Origin: Rehmannia glutinosa
Taxonomy: Eukaryota; Streptophyta; Magnoliopsida; Lamiales; Orobanchaceae
Length of the DNA stretch: 64,000 bases
Direction of reading: 5' to 3'
Assembly: GCA_016081115.2 (NCBI GenBank)
Contig: JABTTQ020002540.1
Span: 1-64,000, forward strand
Each line of letters starts with the position of its first letter. Position 1 is the first letter of the stretch. Shown piece by piece: positions 12,261 through 23,785 of the stretch. Both the position numbers and the translations under genes were made by a program. The notes beneath the pieces were generated by a model that saw only the letters and a program-made list of their open reading frames with translations, was not told where the DNA came from and made no database searches.

Positions 12261-15200
12261 ATGGCATCTACTTACGATTTTGTTAAGTTAGGAAAACAAA
12301 TCCACACTAGTTCTATGGTGGATTTTGAAGGAATGATCAAACAGGGGTTCGTGAAACCCTTGTGAAGAAAATAGTTGAGAAAGTGGAGAAGTCAAAAATT
12401 TGAAACCTTTTCACAATGGAGTTTCAAATGACCTACGTGGAGGAGGTCGCGCGCAGTTTATGTGAACGTTTGAAGTTCACGAGCGAGGGCATCAAGTCCT
12501 CTATTCATTGGGAAAAAACTCACAATCAGCTTGCCAAGGATTTGGCGAACACTATTTTCTTAGGCGGAAGAGTGCAGGAGATTTATGAAGGCCGATGTAA
12601 ACCTGGTTGTTGAATGGAAGGAAGTGGCCAAACCCGACTATCTTTGCGAAGGTTGTCTACCACAGTGACAAGAAGTTGCTAAAGGAAGACTATCACAAGA
12701 TGTTGGATATTGTTGCTAAATGCATAGATATCAAATTTGGAAGCTTTTAATTTTGTCAAAACCAAGTCGGTGTCGTGATGGTTGCGATCATGGAGGAGAA
12801 TAAGGTGAATTAACGAGTTTGTATACATCGGACTACGCCAAAATATTGGGAATAAGTCATTCAAAGCGAGATGGATCATTCGGAGGATCCTTGGGGTATG
12901 GCCAGTGATTGGTCGGTTGATGGAGGTGAAGGAGTTCCACTCCCGGACATGGAAAAGCGTTCCATGTCAACAAGAAGATGTTCGATCAAATCTCTCCGGA
13001 GCAGAGGAAGAGCTTATGCCAAGAGAGCGGAGACAAGTGAGGGGGAATCGGTGACCTTGAGGATACAAATTGTTGTCTCCCATCTCAGAAGAAGAAAGTC
13101 ACCCATGCATTGGAAAGAAAGACGCGCCAAACAAAGAGAGAAAACAAAAAGATGCACTGCCCCTGTAGCGCAGTGGAGAAGGACCCTCAAATACCTTCTC
13201 CGATTGTCAAGAAAAAGAGGTGACAAGCCAAGAAAGCCGGCTCCTCGAGAAAAAAAGAAGCACGCGCCCCACCGCCCAAGACTCGAGAAAGCGCATCCGA
13301 ACCAGAAATTCCTCGGTAAGGACCAAAATGAGAAGACTCTTCAAGCGATCAGAGCTTGAGAAAATATGAGTCCGCCATTTACCGAACAGATGTTGAAAAA
13401 TAGTGGGAGAAGTAGAGTCTCCAGAGATTATTGATGAAGCTGCCCGCCAAGTCTGCTGCGGCCGTCAGAGGCAAGTCGAAGACCCAAGCGTTGGATAAGT
13501 AGCGGTGAGAAAAAAAAGCATTGAGACAATTTGAATCTCCTGTCGACAGATCGCATCTCACTTTGTGACAGGGCGTTGTTGAGGGTGAAAAGAAAGAAGC
13601 TCTACAACCCTCCATTCCGAGAAATGAGTTCAACGGGGAAGATGATGATGATGATGTGATCATGCTATCTCCACCATATCCGGACATTCAAAATCGTCTG
13701 CGAGAATGGAGAAGTGGAAGGCGAGTCGATCGAGGGAACGATTCCAAAGACTAAGTTTGTTGAAAAAGAAAAAGAATCGATGGATTTCCTCGGTTTGACC
13801 CACGATGAGTCCAGGCATTGGATGAGGAGAAGCGCGCGAGATATTTTAAACATCTCCAAAGAAAAGGAGAAGCGATTAGCGAGGAAAGTGAAGCCCAAGA
13901 GAAGGCCAATATCTGTCTCTTCTCTTTGGAACCACTAATCACACTCATCCTCACCTCGATGTTCTCTCGGGAAGTGATGAGGATCGGACCCTGTTCTTGC
14001 TTCTGAAGAGTTGGAAATGCAGCAAGCCATGCGGGAATCCGAGTAATGCATGAGAAACAACGGTGATGGAAGGACTGGAGAGTCTTCCAAATCACAATGG
14101 AAATTGACCTATGGGAGTGGTGCATTGATTGCAAGAATCATTGTTCTTTGCGACCACTTCCCCATCTCACACGACGAGGAAGGATATAAGGGTATCTGGC
14201 GATGGCGGGAACTTGGGGACCCAAGTCGAGCCAACCCCTATTAAAGGTGTCTTCGCTTTGCCCCCAAGTTGAACACTCAAAGGAACAACCGGGAGTTTGG
14301 AGGAAAGTGACCCGGCTCCAAGTCACTCGGTTGGTGTGCCGGTGAGAAAACTCCTCCACTGTAGCTAGGTCGGAGGTTGTTGCGGATAACTCCACAACGA
14401 ATCTAGGAGGCGAAGTGGTGAAGGAACAAGAAAAAGAAAACACAAACAAGTTGTCATGCGGCACTTTCGGCGATTAAATCTATCTCGGTGAAGTGCCAAC
14501 CGCTCTGCGGGTGAGGATGCTGGCGATGCGGTCGAGGAGATGGATCGCCCAGGAGTTAACACTCACGGGCAATGAAAGTGCAATCCATGGAGTTGAGACT
14601 CCGGTGGATGCCACCTCAAGACCCTAAGACAATTGAGTCATTGAAGAGATTGTCCAAGGCCTCGTTGCGATTGAGATTACGGGAGGTAGTGAAGGCCAAC
14701 GGGAGGTTGAGACTTCCAGTAAAGTAAAAACATAAGCACAAAATATCCCTCCTACTATCATAGATGCATCGAGAAGTGAGATAAGTGCCCTTCACGATTC
14801 CCAAAGACAATCCCGATGTAACATTTAAGGATCGAAGGTGAAGATGAAGCTAAGTCATCCCCACTTGCAAATCAAAACTCGGTGAGGATGTTCTCCCAAG
14901 CATGAGTAAGTCCGATCTTAAGTGCTACTCGCCAAACTTTCAATTTCGATGATGAGCCACCTCTCCAAATCTCATCATATTCCGATGACGCCACCGATAC
15001 GGCCGGGACGGACAACTCAACGAAACACCACATTTGAGACCGATTTGTTGAGGCAATTTGAGGTTTCGGCCAGTGGTCCATACCACAACAGACCCGGTGA
15101 ATCACATCAGCTGCGGGATCCCAAAGTTGCAGAGACCGACTAACAAGGGGCACATCACGCCCACGAGTTACCATTGAGCAGTTTTATGTCCGTGATGATG

Positions 15201-16863
15201 CTTTTGGAGAAACGTTCCTTTCTCCCCTATAGCTACCGATCTTGATGAAGAATCACTAGAGATCAACAACGTTTCTATAGACCGATCCATCATTCCAACA
15301 GACACCATCGTTCAAAGAGACTTTGACTTTTGGCGGCAGCACCTTGGTGAGATGGAGGTAACAAGCGAGGTTCGAGAAGTTTTCAAGACTATATTTGCGG
15401 AGATAGATAAGATGGAACGACACCAGGCCTCTTTAGATATGCGGTGGATAACCGAGATGCTAATCTTCTCTGTCGTCTGCGTGGAATCATAGTCGGGATC
15501 CGGGAATGGTGGCAATGACAGAGACAATGCGCGTTGAACAAGTTCGATATTTCAAAGTATTGTACAATAAGATGCTAATCCGAGCAGCGACAATGTTGAC
15601 ATGAAGAAGAGGATGCAAGAAAACATTGATAGAATGCATACCTCTCATACCACATAAATGGGGTAGCTTGAATTTCATCGAAAAGAACCTGCGCGTAGAG
15701 GAGAACATGAATGAAAAATTGAGCATTCTTATGGTTGAAATAAAGTTGGTGACAATTTGAATCCAACGCCACTCGCTCAGGAATTTGAGCAAAGATACTA
15801 AAGTTGAGAATCAAAGCATGAGAACTCACTATCGATCGCCTAGATTTCATGTTTGCGGCATGTTTCGGGTTCCTCTCTCATTTGATGATGCCAAAAAGGG
15901 AAAGAGGAATACCAAAAGACGTTGAAAGGATCCATGGTGAGAAGAAGGATGCGATTGGGAAGGAGAAAACGGTGAAGATCAGAGAAAAGAAAAGAAGGAA
16001 AATCTATTTAGGGGAAGGTTCGAAAATATGACTTTAATGGTTGCTAGAACCCCTCAACAAGGACTTGTCACGGTGACATAATTAGTAAACCTCCGGTGAC
16101 TCTTGCCGCTCCAACACTCTGTTGTGCCCATGTCGAGAAGAGAAAGATAGTAGAAGCGAGAGATGACGGAGATTGAAAGAAAAATGGATGCCCGTGCGAT
16201 GGATATCTTTGAAACAATACGGAGGTATTTCGGCGGGGAAGAGACATTGATGCCATTTTAGGCGTCGGGGGCGAGCCGAGATCATTGATGAATTCAAGAC
16301 GCTCGCATCCAGGGATACTTCGAGAACATGACCATGGCCCAAGCCTGGGGACTTGTATTGGGAAAAAGGCCTCAAGTTGTGTGAAGAAGGCGACAAAGCA
16401 GACTCTGATCGCTCTGCTTGGTCACTCTCTTTGGTCACTCTCTTTGGAAAGAAGAAGGCCCAAAGACAAATACACCCGAGGAGGAAGAGGTTGAAGGAGT
16501 GGAGGAAGAGGTTTCAAACCTAGACCTCTACCCAAAAACATCGAGTATATAGATCCGGGGAAAAAAAAAAGAGGGATCTATTGGGCTGGTTTTGACAAAG
16601 TAGCCAACTTGCAAGTGGCCAAGAATAATCTTTGGGTATGTAAAAGAATCGAAGAAGAAAATAAAAGACAAACTCATTTTGTGGGAAGAGAGACAAGAAA
16701 GAAAAAGAAGAGATGAAGCGCGAGGAAAAGCCTGATGAGAAAAAAAGCGGTGAAGAAGAGAAGAAGAGAAAAAGGTCGGAAGACTGTGAGGTGATGAAGA
16801 AAGAAGGAAGCGTGAAGGAGATGAAGTGTTGTTGTCCACCCCTTCATGTAATTTACTTTTGTA
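12261..16863 (+). pseudogene. second long frame (ORF2, env position) of element A
   Basis: Starts MASTYDFVKLGKQIHTSSMV; counterparts begin MAPTYDFTKLGKQIHTGS in B and MAP..DFVKLSKQIH in C. The N-terminal third (about 12261-12960) is the best conserved and contains a WKEVA..DY segment, a VVYHSDKKLLKEDYHKMLDI-type segment and a VPLPDM stretch. The middle is Lys/Pro/Ala/Ser-rich and probably disordered, with an acidic run before LSPPYPDIQNRLREW (13660-13710). The C-terminus (from about 16270) is Glu/Lys/Arg-rich and could form a coiled coil. I do not recognise a catalytic fold. The N-terminal part resembles domains of unknown function seen in plant retroelement ORFs. The position matches the env-like gene of SIRE-type elements, but I see no convincing signal peptide or membrane segment. 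The frame is broken repeatedly. Confidence 0.6.
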
Positions 16864-16984
16864 AATGCATAAATATGTAAGTCTTACATACATTGAATAA
16901 GAAATTTGTAATTTCTCTATTTTTGCGTAGACATAGATGTTTACTCACGATACTTTGTAAACAAGCGTGTAAAGGACAAGAATG

Positions 16985-17000
16985 TTATGATCAATAAAAG
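16985..17000 (+). terminator. AATAAA poly(A)-type signal behind ORF2 (A)
   Basis: 'gatcaataaaagattg' lies about 130 bp behind the end of ORF2. B has 'gtaataaagc' (59330) and 'gatcaataaacag' (59421) in the same place. It could serve as the 3' end of an ORF2 transcript, but AATAAA is frequent in AT-rich DNA. Confidence 0.35.
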
Positions 17001-17103
17001 ATTGATTTTACGCATACATTCTTTATTCTTGCACTACTACTGTATGTATCTTTGATATTTACATTTTGTATGTATGCTTTAAGTTTTGGCATCATCAAAA
17101 AAT

Positions 17104-18704
17104 TGTTGGGTAATTTATTGTTCAAGATGGCCACGGAGGTTGGGAAATTTATTGTTTAGATTTTGATGAATGCCATGTAAAACTTAGACTAGAAAGTTGG
17201 CACCCCATTTTCTTTGTAATTTGCATTGTAATAGATAAGGTTGTTCGAGTTGAGTCAAGTCGACTATGCCTAAAATATGCAAGAAGACAACTGGAGACTA
17301 GAATGAAGACTCATTGTGAGGCGGTGAGTATGGCAAGTAAGAGAAGACATGAACTCGATTTGAGAAGTATCGGTGAGATGTAGTTGTGTGAAGTGTCGGT
17401 CAAGTCAACTCAAGATAGCAAATCTCAAGTTGAAGTGACGGATGAGTCATCCAATGATTGGGAGGCGACTCGAAGTCATCCGGGAAGTTAAGGAACTACG
17501 GTCAAGTCAAGGCAATGAAAAGGATCCGTTGCCGAGTCAGTCGAAAGTTACTTAAATAAGTAATACTTCCATGTTGCAATATTCTAAAGTGCTCGATCCC
17601 GGAAGCGTGCAAAATGAATAAACCAATGGGAGGCACTACACGTAATGCCCAGGACTCACGAAAGGTGAAGGTTCATTTGATACGAGGAAATGTCAATTTC
17701 AAGGGAAACAAGACAAGCCAACGACCACAAGTGTCCTTTGAAAATTAGCCTATCTCTTCAATAGGCGATTTTCAAAAGAACACTATAAAAGGTGAGAATC
17801 AATTTGAGAATAGGTAACCTTGGATACCAAAAAAACTACGAACATTCAAGCGAACATTCAAGTTGTAACCAAGCAAAAATATTCTCAAGTTATTCAAGCA
17901 AATCCTCAAGCCTAAACTTGAAGAAAATCAATCCAACACTTACCGTGAAGGAAAGACGACTTCAATCGATTGAAGAGGAAACATTTGAAGAATCAAAGGG
18001 GTCTACATTCCACGAGAGGATTGTAGAAAGGTTCAAGTTGAACCAGTCTCAAGCTATTGGAGGGCTTCGTGATCAAATCCAAGAAACTTGAGCAAGTAGG
18101 CCAGTAGCAAAGCGGGCGCCTGTGGAAGAGAAGGAGTCGGACGAGAAGCCGATTGTGTGACCAAAGCATCTCAGATCGAGTCCCAAAGGATCAAGTCATT
18201 GTGTGATCAAGACTTGCTGGACTGTTATTAACCACTTTGTACTCTAATCAATACTTAGTGGATTCCTCCAGGAGTTGGAGAAGAGAGGAGTAGAAGAATT
18301 ACCCCATCTTGAACCTCTATAAAATTTATTGTGTCATTTACATTTCAAACATTTCATTTACGCATATTACATTATATCTGTGATAATTTGCATTTCAAGC
18401 GATAATTAACAAATGCTAAAATCAAGTGTTAAAACAAACTTAAACCAAATTCAAGGGTGTTAAGTCTTCCATTGAAAATCTCATCACGGCCAAGTGAAGG
18501 TTTAAGACTAAGCAATTGAGTTATTTTATCAACATCTCAATCGAGTATGTTGAGTGGCTAACTCTCTTGGTTAATGACTTAGTTGTCCACGAGGACTTAG
18601 TTGTGTATTTAACTTTGAAATATTTTAAAAAAGGACTAAAATTAAAAAGTTGGTAAGGTTTATTCAACCCCTTCTAAACCTTACTCACACCCTTGGGACC
18701 TACA
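17104..18704 (+). repeat. 3' LTR of element A
   Basis: Starts TGTTGGGTAATTTATTG and ends ...CCTTGGGACCTACA. After 19 bp it carries extra sequence (17123-17139, 'caagatggccacggagg') and then begins again with TTGGGAAATTTATTG, so its first bases are duplicated relative to the 5' LTR. The TATA box is at 17784. Numerous substitutions and short indels separate it from 4540-6094. Confidence 0.8.
17784..17791 (+). promoter_or_regulatory. LTR TATA box (A, 3' LTR)
   Basis: TATAAAAG in 'cactataaaaggtgag', at the position equivalent to 5181. Confidence 0.6.
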
Positions 18705-19524
18705 ACTTCATTTCCTCCAAATATGACTTTTGCTCCTCTTGACTCCTTGAAGTTGGATAAATTCTTCTTATTTCGATCGATGTGCGGAACAACCACTATC
18801 AGTGCACTCGGTTGTTCATGAACTGCAATCAAGGAAATTAAGTTTTGGTACTCAAACCTATATGGGTCTAAGGGATTAGCACTATAAAGTGATCCGGCCA
18901 ACCTATAGCCAAATGATCGACTCAAGAGGTTGCTACCTATCGGTTCCATAATCATAATGAATTTTAGCAAATTGCTTAGGAGCTTTAGGTACATACTGTT
19001 GTCTCTTTTATCTGTATACTGTAAGTGTCTTTGGTGCATTTGCTTTCTTTGGATAATATGGGAATTTTTGTGCATAATGGGCATTGTGCTTGGGTGCATA
19101 TGTGTCTTGATAATGGTTCTTTTGCCTAGAGAATGACCTATTTTGATTAAAGAGGTCTTTGCCCAGTAGGACTTGGTTGATATCTCATTTGATTATTCAA
19201 TCAGCCTGACTAAGATAATTTCTACCATTCCTTCATATGGTTTTTCTGCTTTAAATTACTAGGGCTTTTGGTAGTTCGCTTTGCCTTCACATAATATTTC
19301 CTATTTGAAGTCTGCATGATGGACTCTTGAATTTTGTTTGATTGTGCTTTCAAAGATACTCGGTGGCTTCTTGCCTTTGACTTTATATCCCCAGGCCAAC
19401 ATGTGTGTGCTTGTGATTGTATGTAGGTGCAACATATGATGCTTTTGACTTTTGGACTCTCCCATTGCTTGAAGATCCTTTCTCCAAAATCACTTTTGGA
19501 ATTTGAGCATTGACAAAGGAATTT
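18705..19524 (-). pseudogene. fragment D (right part): SIRE-like gag-protease segment
   Basis: Continuation of the copy at 3470-4539 on the other side of A. The minus strand reads VILEKGSSS..., then a variable polar linker, then SFGYRLAGSLYSANPLDP (compare SFGYKLVGSSYNTNPLGP in A at 8470) and a remnant of the protease region with KVIFGGNEV at 18720-18750. The Asp-Ser-Gly motif itself is damaged. The first five bases, ACTTC, are the right target duplication of A. The fragment stops at about 19524 against a LINE remnant. Confidence 0.8.
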
Positions 19525-19534
19525 GAGCATTTGG

Positions 19535-19856
19535 TATAGGTATTTGAGGAATTCTATAAGAATGGAGTGATTAACGAGTAACTAATGAGACTTTTATTTG
19601 CACTAATTCCTAGGAGCAAAGTTCACTTAAGATATAAGACTTTAGGCCAATTAGTTTGGTCACTAGCCTCTTTAAAATAATTGCTAAGGTTTTGGCAACA
19701 AAGATGAAGACAATTATTTCTTTCATGGTGTCGAGTCTCAAAGTGCTTTTGTTGAAGGTAGACATATTTTTAAATTGTGGTCTCCTTGCCAATGAGGTGG
19801 TGGAAGATTATATGAATCATAGAAAAAAGGGTTGGATCTTTAAGATTGATTTTGAT
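19535..19856 (+). pseudogene. LINE (non-LTR) reverse-transcriptase remnant
   Basis: Plus-strand pieces match the RT start of plant L1-type LINEs: FEEFYKNGVIN, then LIPRSK, PISLVTSLFKIIAKVLATKM, then LLANEVVEDYMNHRKKGWIFK and IDFD. These correspond to the family's conserved 'PISL..S.YKI.AKVLA.R' and 'ANE.V......KKG...K.D' blocks. At least three frame breaks occur and no EN domain or poly(A) tail is visible. After the hAT-like insertion a few codons (about 20277-20295) may continue the frame. Confidence 0.75.
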
Positions 19857-20276
19857 TTAATTATTAGTGTCAAGATACACGACCACGAACACGACATTTT
19901 TCGACACGGGTAACCCTTGACACACGAAATGCATTTATAATTTAAAGTAAACTCGAAAAAAATTAAAAATATGGAAAAAACTAAAATTACAAATAAAAAA
20001 TACATTAAGTTATTAGAAAATACATTCAATAATTTGTCCAACGTCATATATCCAACTAAAACATCATAATGTATGAAAATAACATGTCACTATACAATTA
20101 GATGGGTTAAATAGGTCACTTGTGTTGACATACAAGTCGACCTGACCTATTTTTTCCCTGTGTTAACGTGTCCGGCCTGAATTTGCCCTAACTTGCAAAG
20201 GGTTGTACCTATACCTGCTAAATTCGTGTTAGGTTTGTGTCGGATTATCGTGTCTTGTAACAAATTGACGCCTCTA
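19857..20276. mobile_element. hAT-like MITE in the LINE remnant
   Basis: Ends resemble common hAT MITEs rich in 'acacgac' and 'gtgtc' blocks: left 'ttagtgtcaagatacacgac', right 'cgtgtcttgtaacaaattga' followed by 'cgcctcta'. Possible 8-bp duplication ATTTTGAT (19849-19856) / ATTTTGAG (20277-20284). The left end is uncertain by about 9 bp. Confidence 0.5.
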
Positions 20277-20625
20277 ATTTTGAGCATATTTGTTAAAGGC
20301 GCACCCGAGGCTCGCAGGGTACCATGCCAAGCACCTTTAAAACCTGGAGGGGGAGATGAATTGGAGGCATGCGCCTCTAAAACATAGCCTTAATTTTTAT
20401 TTTTATTGAAACTTTTTAAAAGTTGCTCTACCACTTTTTTAAGTTGTCAAGCCACATAATTAGAGGGTGTTATTTGCCCTATTTTCCTCTAAATACATCC
20501 CTTCTAAATACACCCCTACCTCTTTTTGAAAATCCACTTATTTACTTAATATACCCTTACCTTTCCTATTTTACCCTTCTCCCAAATAAACCCAATTTTG
20601 CACCCCAAAACATATACCCCCCAAA

Positions 20626-20631
<6 letters not shown>
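20277..20631. other. unassigned non-coding
   Basis: Contains a GC-richer patch ('aaaggcgcacccgaggctcg', 20297-20316) and pyrimidine-rich sequence leading into the CA repeat. No gene is visible. Confidence 0.3.

Positions 20632-20691
<60 letters not shown>
20632..20691. repeat. compound microsatellite (CA)n(TA)n
   Basis: About 21 CA units followed by about 9 TA units. It marks the left edge of the accessory block 20.69-25.62 kb. Confidence 0.95.
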
Positions 20692-23020
20692 GGAGGGATC
20701 ATGTGAGACCACCCTCCTAGGTAAGAAAATAGGACCAAATCTACACCATCAAAAAAATAAATCAATGGCCAAGATATAAGCAAATCTATACAACAATTCA
20801 TATGAAAGTATACATTAGAGGGGTAAAATAGGAATCCAGGAAATTAAATATAGTAACCACTTCCTAAAAATTAGGGATGTGATCTTGTATTGATCACGTC
20901 CCCATAATCAAGCGATTTTGCATTTATCTCCTTCTTCCCAACAAAAGCTTCTCGATCGCCATAAACAACCTAAATACTCCATTCGACCTGCAAATAATTC
21001 AATGAGAATAAGGTTTGAAAAAAAAAAAAAGACGATATATATCATATAATTGGCGAAAAGTTGTCATCGATTTGACGCAAAGGAGTTCTACAATGGCGAG
21101 GAGAAGATCTTCCTTTCAACACGATGATGAATGTTTTCAAGGTAATTCTTACGAGAAACTTGCTACAAAATTATGGAGAAAAACCTGAAACAACCATGGA
21201 CGCGTCACGATCGAACCAATTGCATGGTTTTTGTTGATTATTTGTATGTTTAATATACATAAATTGTATATTTAGTGTATAAACCTTATATACATAGTGT
21301 ACATTCTTGCATACTAGCCAATTGTCTATAGATTGTATATTTGTTATTAGTTTGTATGTGTAGTATAGAATGTTTGCATATTTAGTATATAAGTTTTGTA
21401 TATATAGTTTTATTTGTTTGCATATTTACTACTAGTCGGAAGATTGTATATTTGTTCACAATTAGGTTGCGTGTTTATTTAGCATATAAAACTTGTATAT
21501 AATACAAGTATTGGTTTTTATATTTATAATATAAAACTTGCATGTATATTTATATTAGTTTCCCTATTTCGGTTTTATGCGTAGTTTGTTGATTGAATAT
21601 AAATTCGTGATTATTTTATTGTATGGAAAACTTGTCTTGCATATTTATTAAAAATAAAATAAATGCATGTGAAAAATTTTCTTTCATATTGAATTAATCA
21701 ATTTCGATATAATGAAAAAAGTTGAATATTAACTAAACATTTTTGCATATTTATAACTCAAAAAAAAGTATTTATTTTGCATATAAACTCCTGGTATATA
21801 GGAACTTAATCACAAAGAATAAAAAAGTGTATGAATATAATTACATATATGTATATATAGTATATCCATTTGGTATTGTAATGTCTTGTCTTTTGTGATG
21901 GCAAAAATTACGAAGCGACAAACAAGATCAATGGAGGACAACGGCTCGATGTGGAACTGTGGTGAGATCGGAACACATAACAACGAGAATGTGTCCAAAC
22001 CGCAACACCACACTCTAGTAGAATGATTTTTATTGTAATAAATGTTGGGTGAACAATATGTAACATGTTAGTTTATCATTTATGTCGAGAACATTATGTT
22101 ACCTGTTAATTTATCTTTTAGATTGTTTTTCCTTATCATAAACGTATTGCAAATAAAATTACATCGAACTACCTATATAACTAAGTATACAATTTCAATT
22201 AACCAAATATACAACTCCACGTAACTAAGTAAACAAATTCACTAAACTACTTATACATGTAGTAATACAATTCAATGATCTAATTATACAACTCCATTGT
22301 ATTAAATATATAATTCTACATAACTAGTTATACGAGTCAATGCATAGATTCAATAATATACATGCGACTCCAAACAAATTATATACGTAAAAGATCACTA
22401 TAATAAAAAAATTACCTTTGAACTAAAAATACAAAACCATTGAAATACCTATATAACTAAGTATACAATTCCACTTACCCAAGAATAAATTCACGTAACT
22501 AAGTAAATAATTCCTCTAAACTACATACACAACTAATAATACAATTCAACTGATCCAATTATACAACTCAGGTGCATTAACTATACAATTCAACATAACT
22601 TGGGAAATGATACAATACTATCCCATGGTAAAACAACATTCCACTATACAAAAACACAAGTGCAAAATACCTTAACAATGTGTACCAACACTTGAAAACA
22701 CCAAAACATTATCAACAAAATATGTACGGTAGTATGTCAAAACCATCACTCATAATTTCCAAAATAAAAACAAACAAACTATTCCCACAATGAAAAACGA
22801 ACAAACTTCTACAATGGCTTCTTACATTCAACCAAATTCTTCTCCCTTAACTCATTCATGTCATCTAAGAAAATAGCGCCGAGTGTACTTGGAACGGAAA
22901 GTACACATCGCCGCCATCTACACACTCCATCATTTTCACGGTTAATTCACTTTGGAGTCACCTTGGAGTAATTCCTCGCGAAGATTGCACGCCACCGATC
23001 ATACATCACACATCGCCCCG
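20692..23020. other. AT-rich accessory block with short degenerate repeats
   Basis: No gene is visible. 21230-21860 is built of loose repeats of the 'gtatatttagtatataa' type, and 22140-22640 of 'tataactaagtatacaattc' type. The left edge is 'ggagggatcatgtgagaccacc' next to (TA)n; the far right edge, near 25600, is 'ccataagtgttcttatggac', also next to (TA)n. The whole block may be one Mutator-like or other non-autonomous element, but I could not match its termini as proper inverted repeats. Confidence 0.35.
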
Positions 23021-23022
23021 AT

Positions 23023-23390
23023 TTATTCTTTCTTCTCAATAACCACGTCACCATTAGGGAAACCGAACTCTACCAACATTCTCCCTCTCAATATGATACG
23101 CCTACCATCGTGTAATACCGGTTCACTACTTAATACGTTGAAGTTTTCAACTAACCAATACGTAAGCTTTTTATTGAAATCCTCGATTTTTAAAGAAAGT
23201 AAACGCAAGACCCATCTCAACAACTACAATCTTAAGCGGGTTTAAGACAAGCAAGAGCCTCGACAAGAAACTTGGGTTTCAACCTACATTGCGTTACGGG
23301 AAATGACTTATGGATTGCTTTGCCTCTTTGAAAGATGCTCGTCTCTACCACTCTCCCTTTCACTACTATCAACCCGTCTTTCTAGTTCTT
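23023..23390 (-). pseudogene. decayed gene fragment, MULE/Ulp1-associated type
   Basis: The minus strand reads LLSLKIEDFNKKLTYWLVEN, then FNVLSSEPVLHDGRRI, then GFPNGDVV. This pattern (L.I.....L.YWLV.NF......L..GR.I.......GfP.G) is familiar from plant proteins carried with Mutator-like elements and Ulp1-type peptidase genes. The N-terminal part (MSSEELERR at about 23402) is interrupted by stops. Nothing downstream is intact. The identification comes from motif memory only and is tentative. The location inside a low-complexity block bordered by TA repeats fits a captured gene fragment. Confidence 0.4.
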
Positions 23391-23785
23391 CACTTGACAT
23401 TGTATTAACCACACCTTCTACATAAAAAAAACACACAAGTCAATGGTCAAAAATTAGAAAAAGTTTGTCTACATTCAACTTATTCTTGTATATTTATCAT
23501 ATCATATGTGTATACATAATAAACAACACATGCATACTTGTCAAGAGGATTGTGTTAAAAATGGTTAATGTAAAACATATCACATCAACATATGCACAAA
23601 GTCATAACTAAATATACATGTTTTGTATAATAACTATATGAACACCAATTGAGACTTAAAAATCACAAACCCCATGAGGTTGAATAATTATACATGTTTG
23701 TATAATAACTATACAAACCTCTAGAAAATAAAAATTAGAAAATCATATCTAAACAAACATTATAGTTATACTAACTATATTATAA

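Larger units (their letters stand above)
4540..18704 (+). mobile_element. element A: Ty1-copia SIRE/Maximus-like LTR retrotransposon
   Basis: Near-complete 14.2-kb element: 5' LTR 4540 to about 6094, tRNA-Met primer site, gag-pol, a second long frame, 3' LTR 17104-18704. Domain order PR-INT-RT-RH identifies Ty1-copia. The gag type, long LTRs and extra 3' frame point to the SIRE/Maximus lineage. Flanking pentamers GCTTA (4535-4539) and ACTTC (18705-18709) each differ by one base from GCTTC, which is what the uninterrupted host (fragment D) should contain, so I infer an original GCTTC duplication. The coding frames are broken in many places and the polypurine tract is missing, so the copy is defective as sequenced. 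Confidence 0.85.

Noticed and set aside
12871..13359. 162-codon basic protein as a separate gene
   Set aside because: It is a piece of ORF2 of A read partly in a shifted frame. Copy B has the same region inside a longer ORF2, so I did not list it separately.
15487..15850. Two overlapping minus-strand frames of about 100 codons
   Set aside because: They are antisense to ORF2 of A. No homologue to anything recognised and not conserved in B.
20571..20801. Open frames with poly-Cys/Val and Tyr/Ile runs
   Set aside because: They are translations of the (CA)n/(TA)n microsatellite. The same applies to frames at 28540-28794 and 42995-43198.
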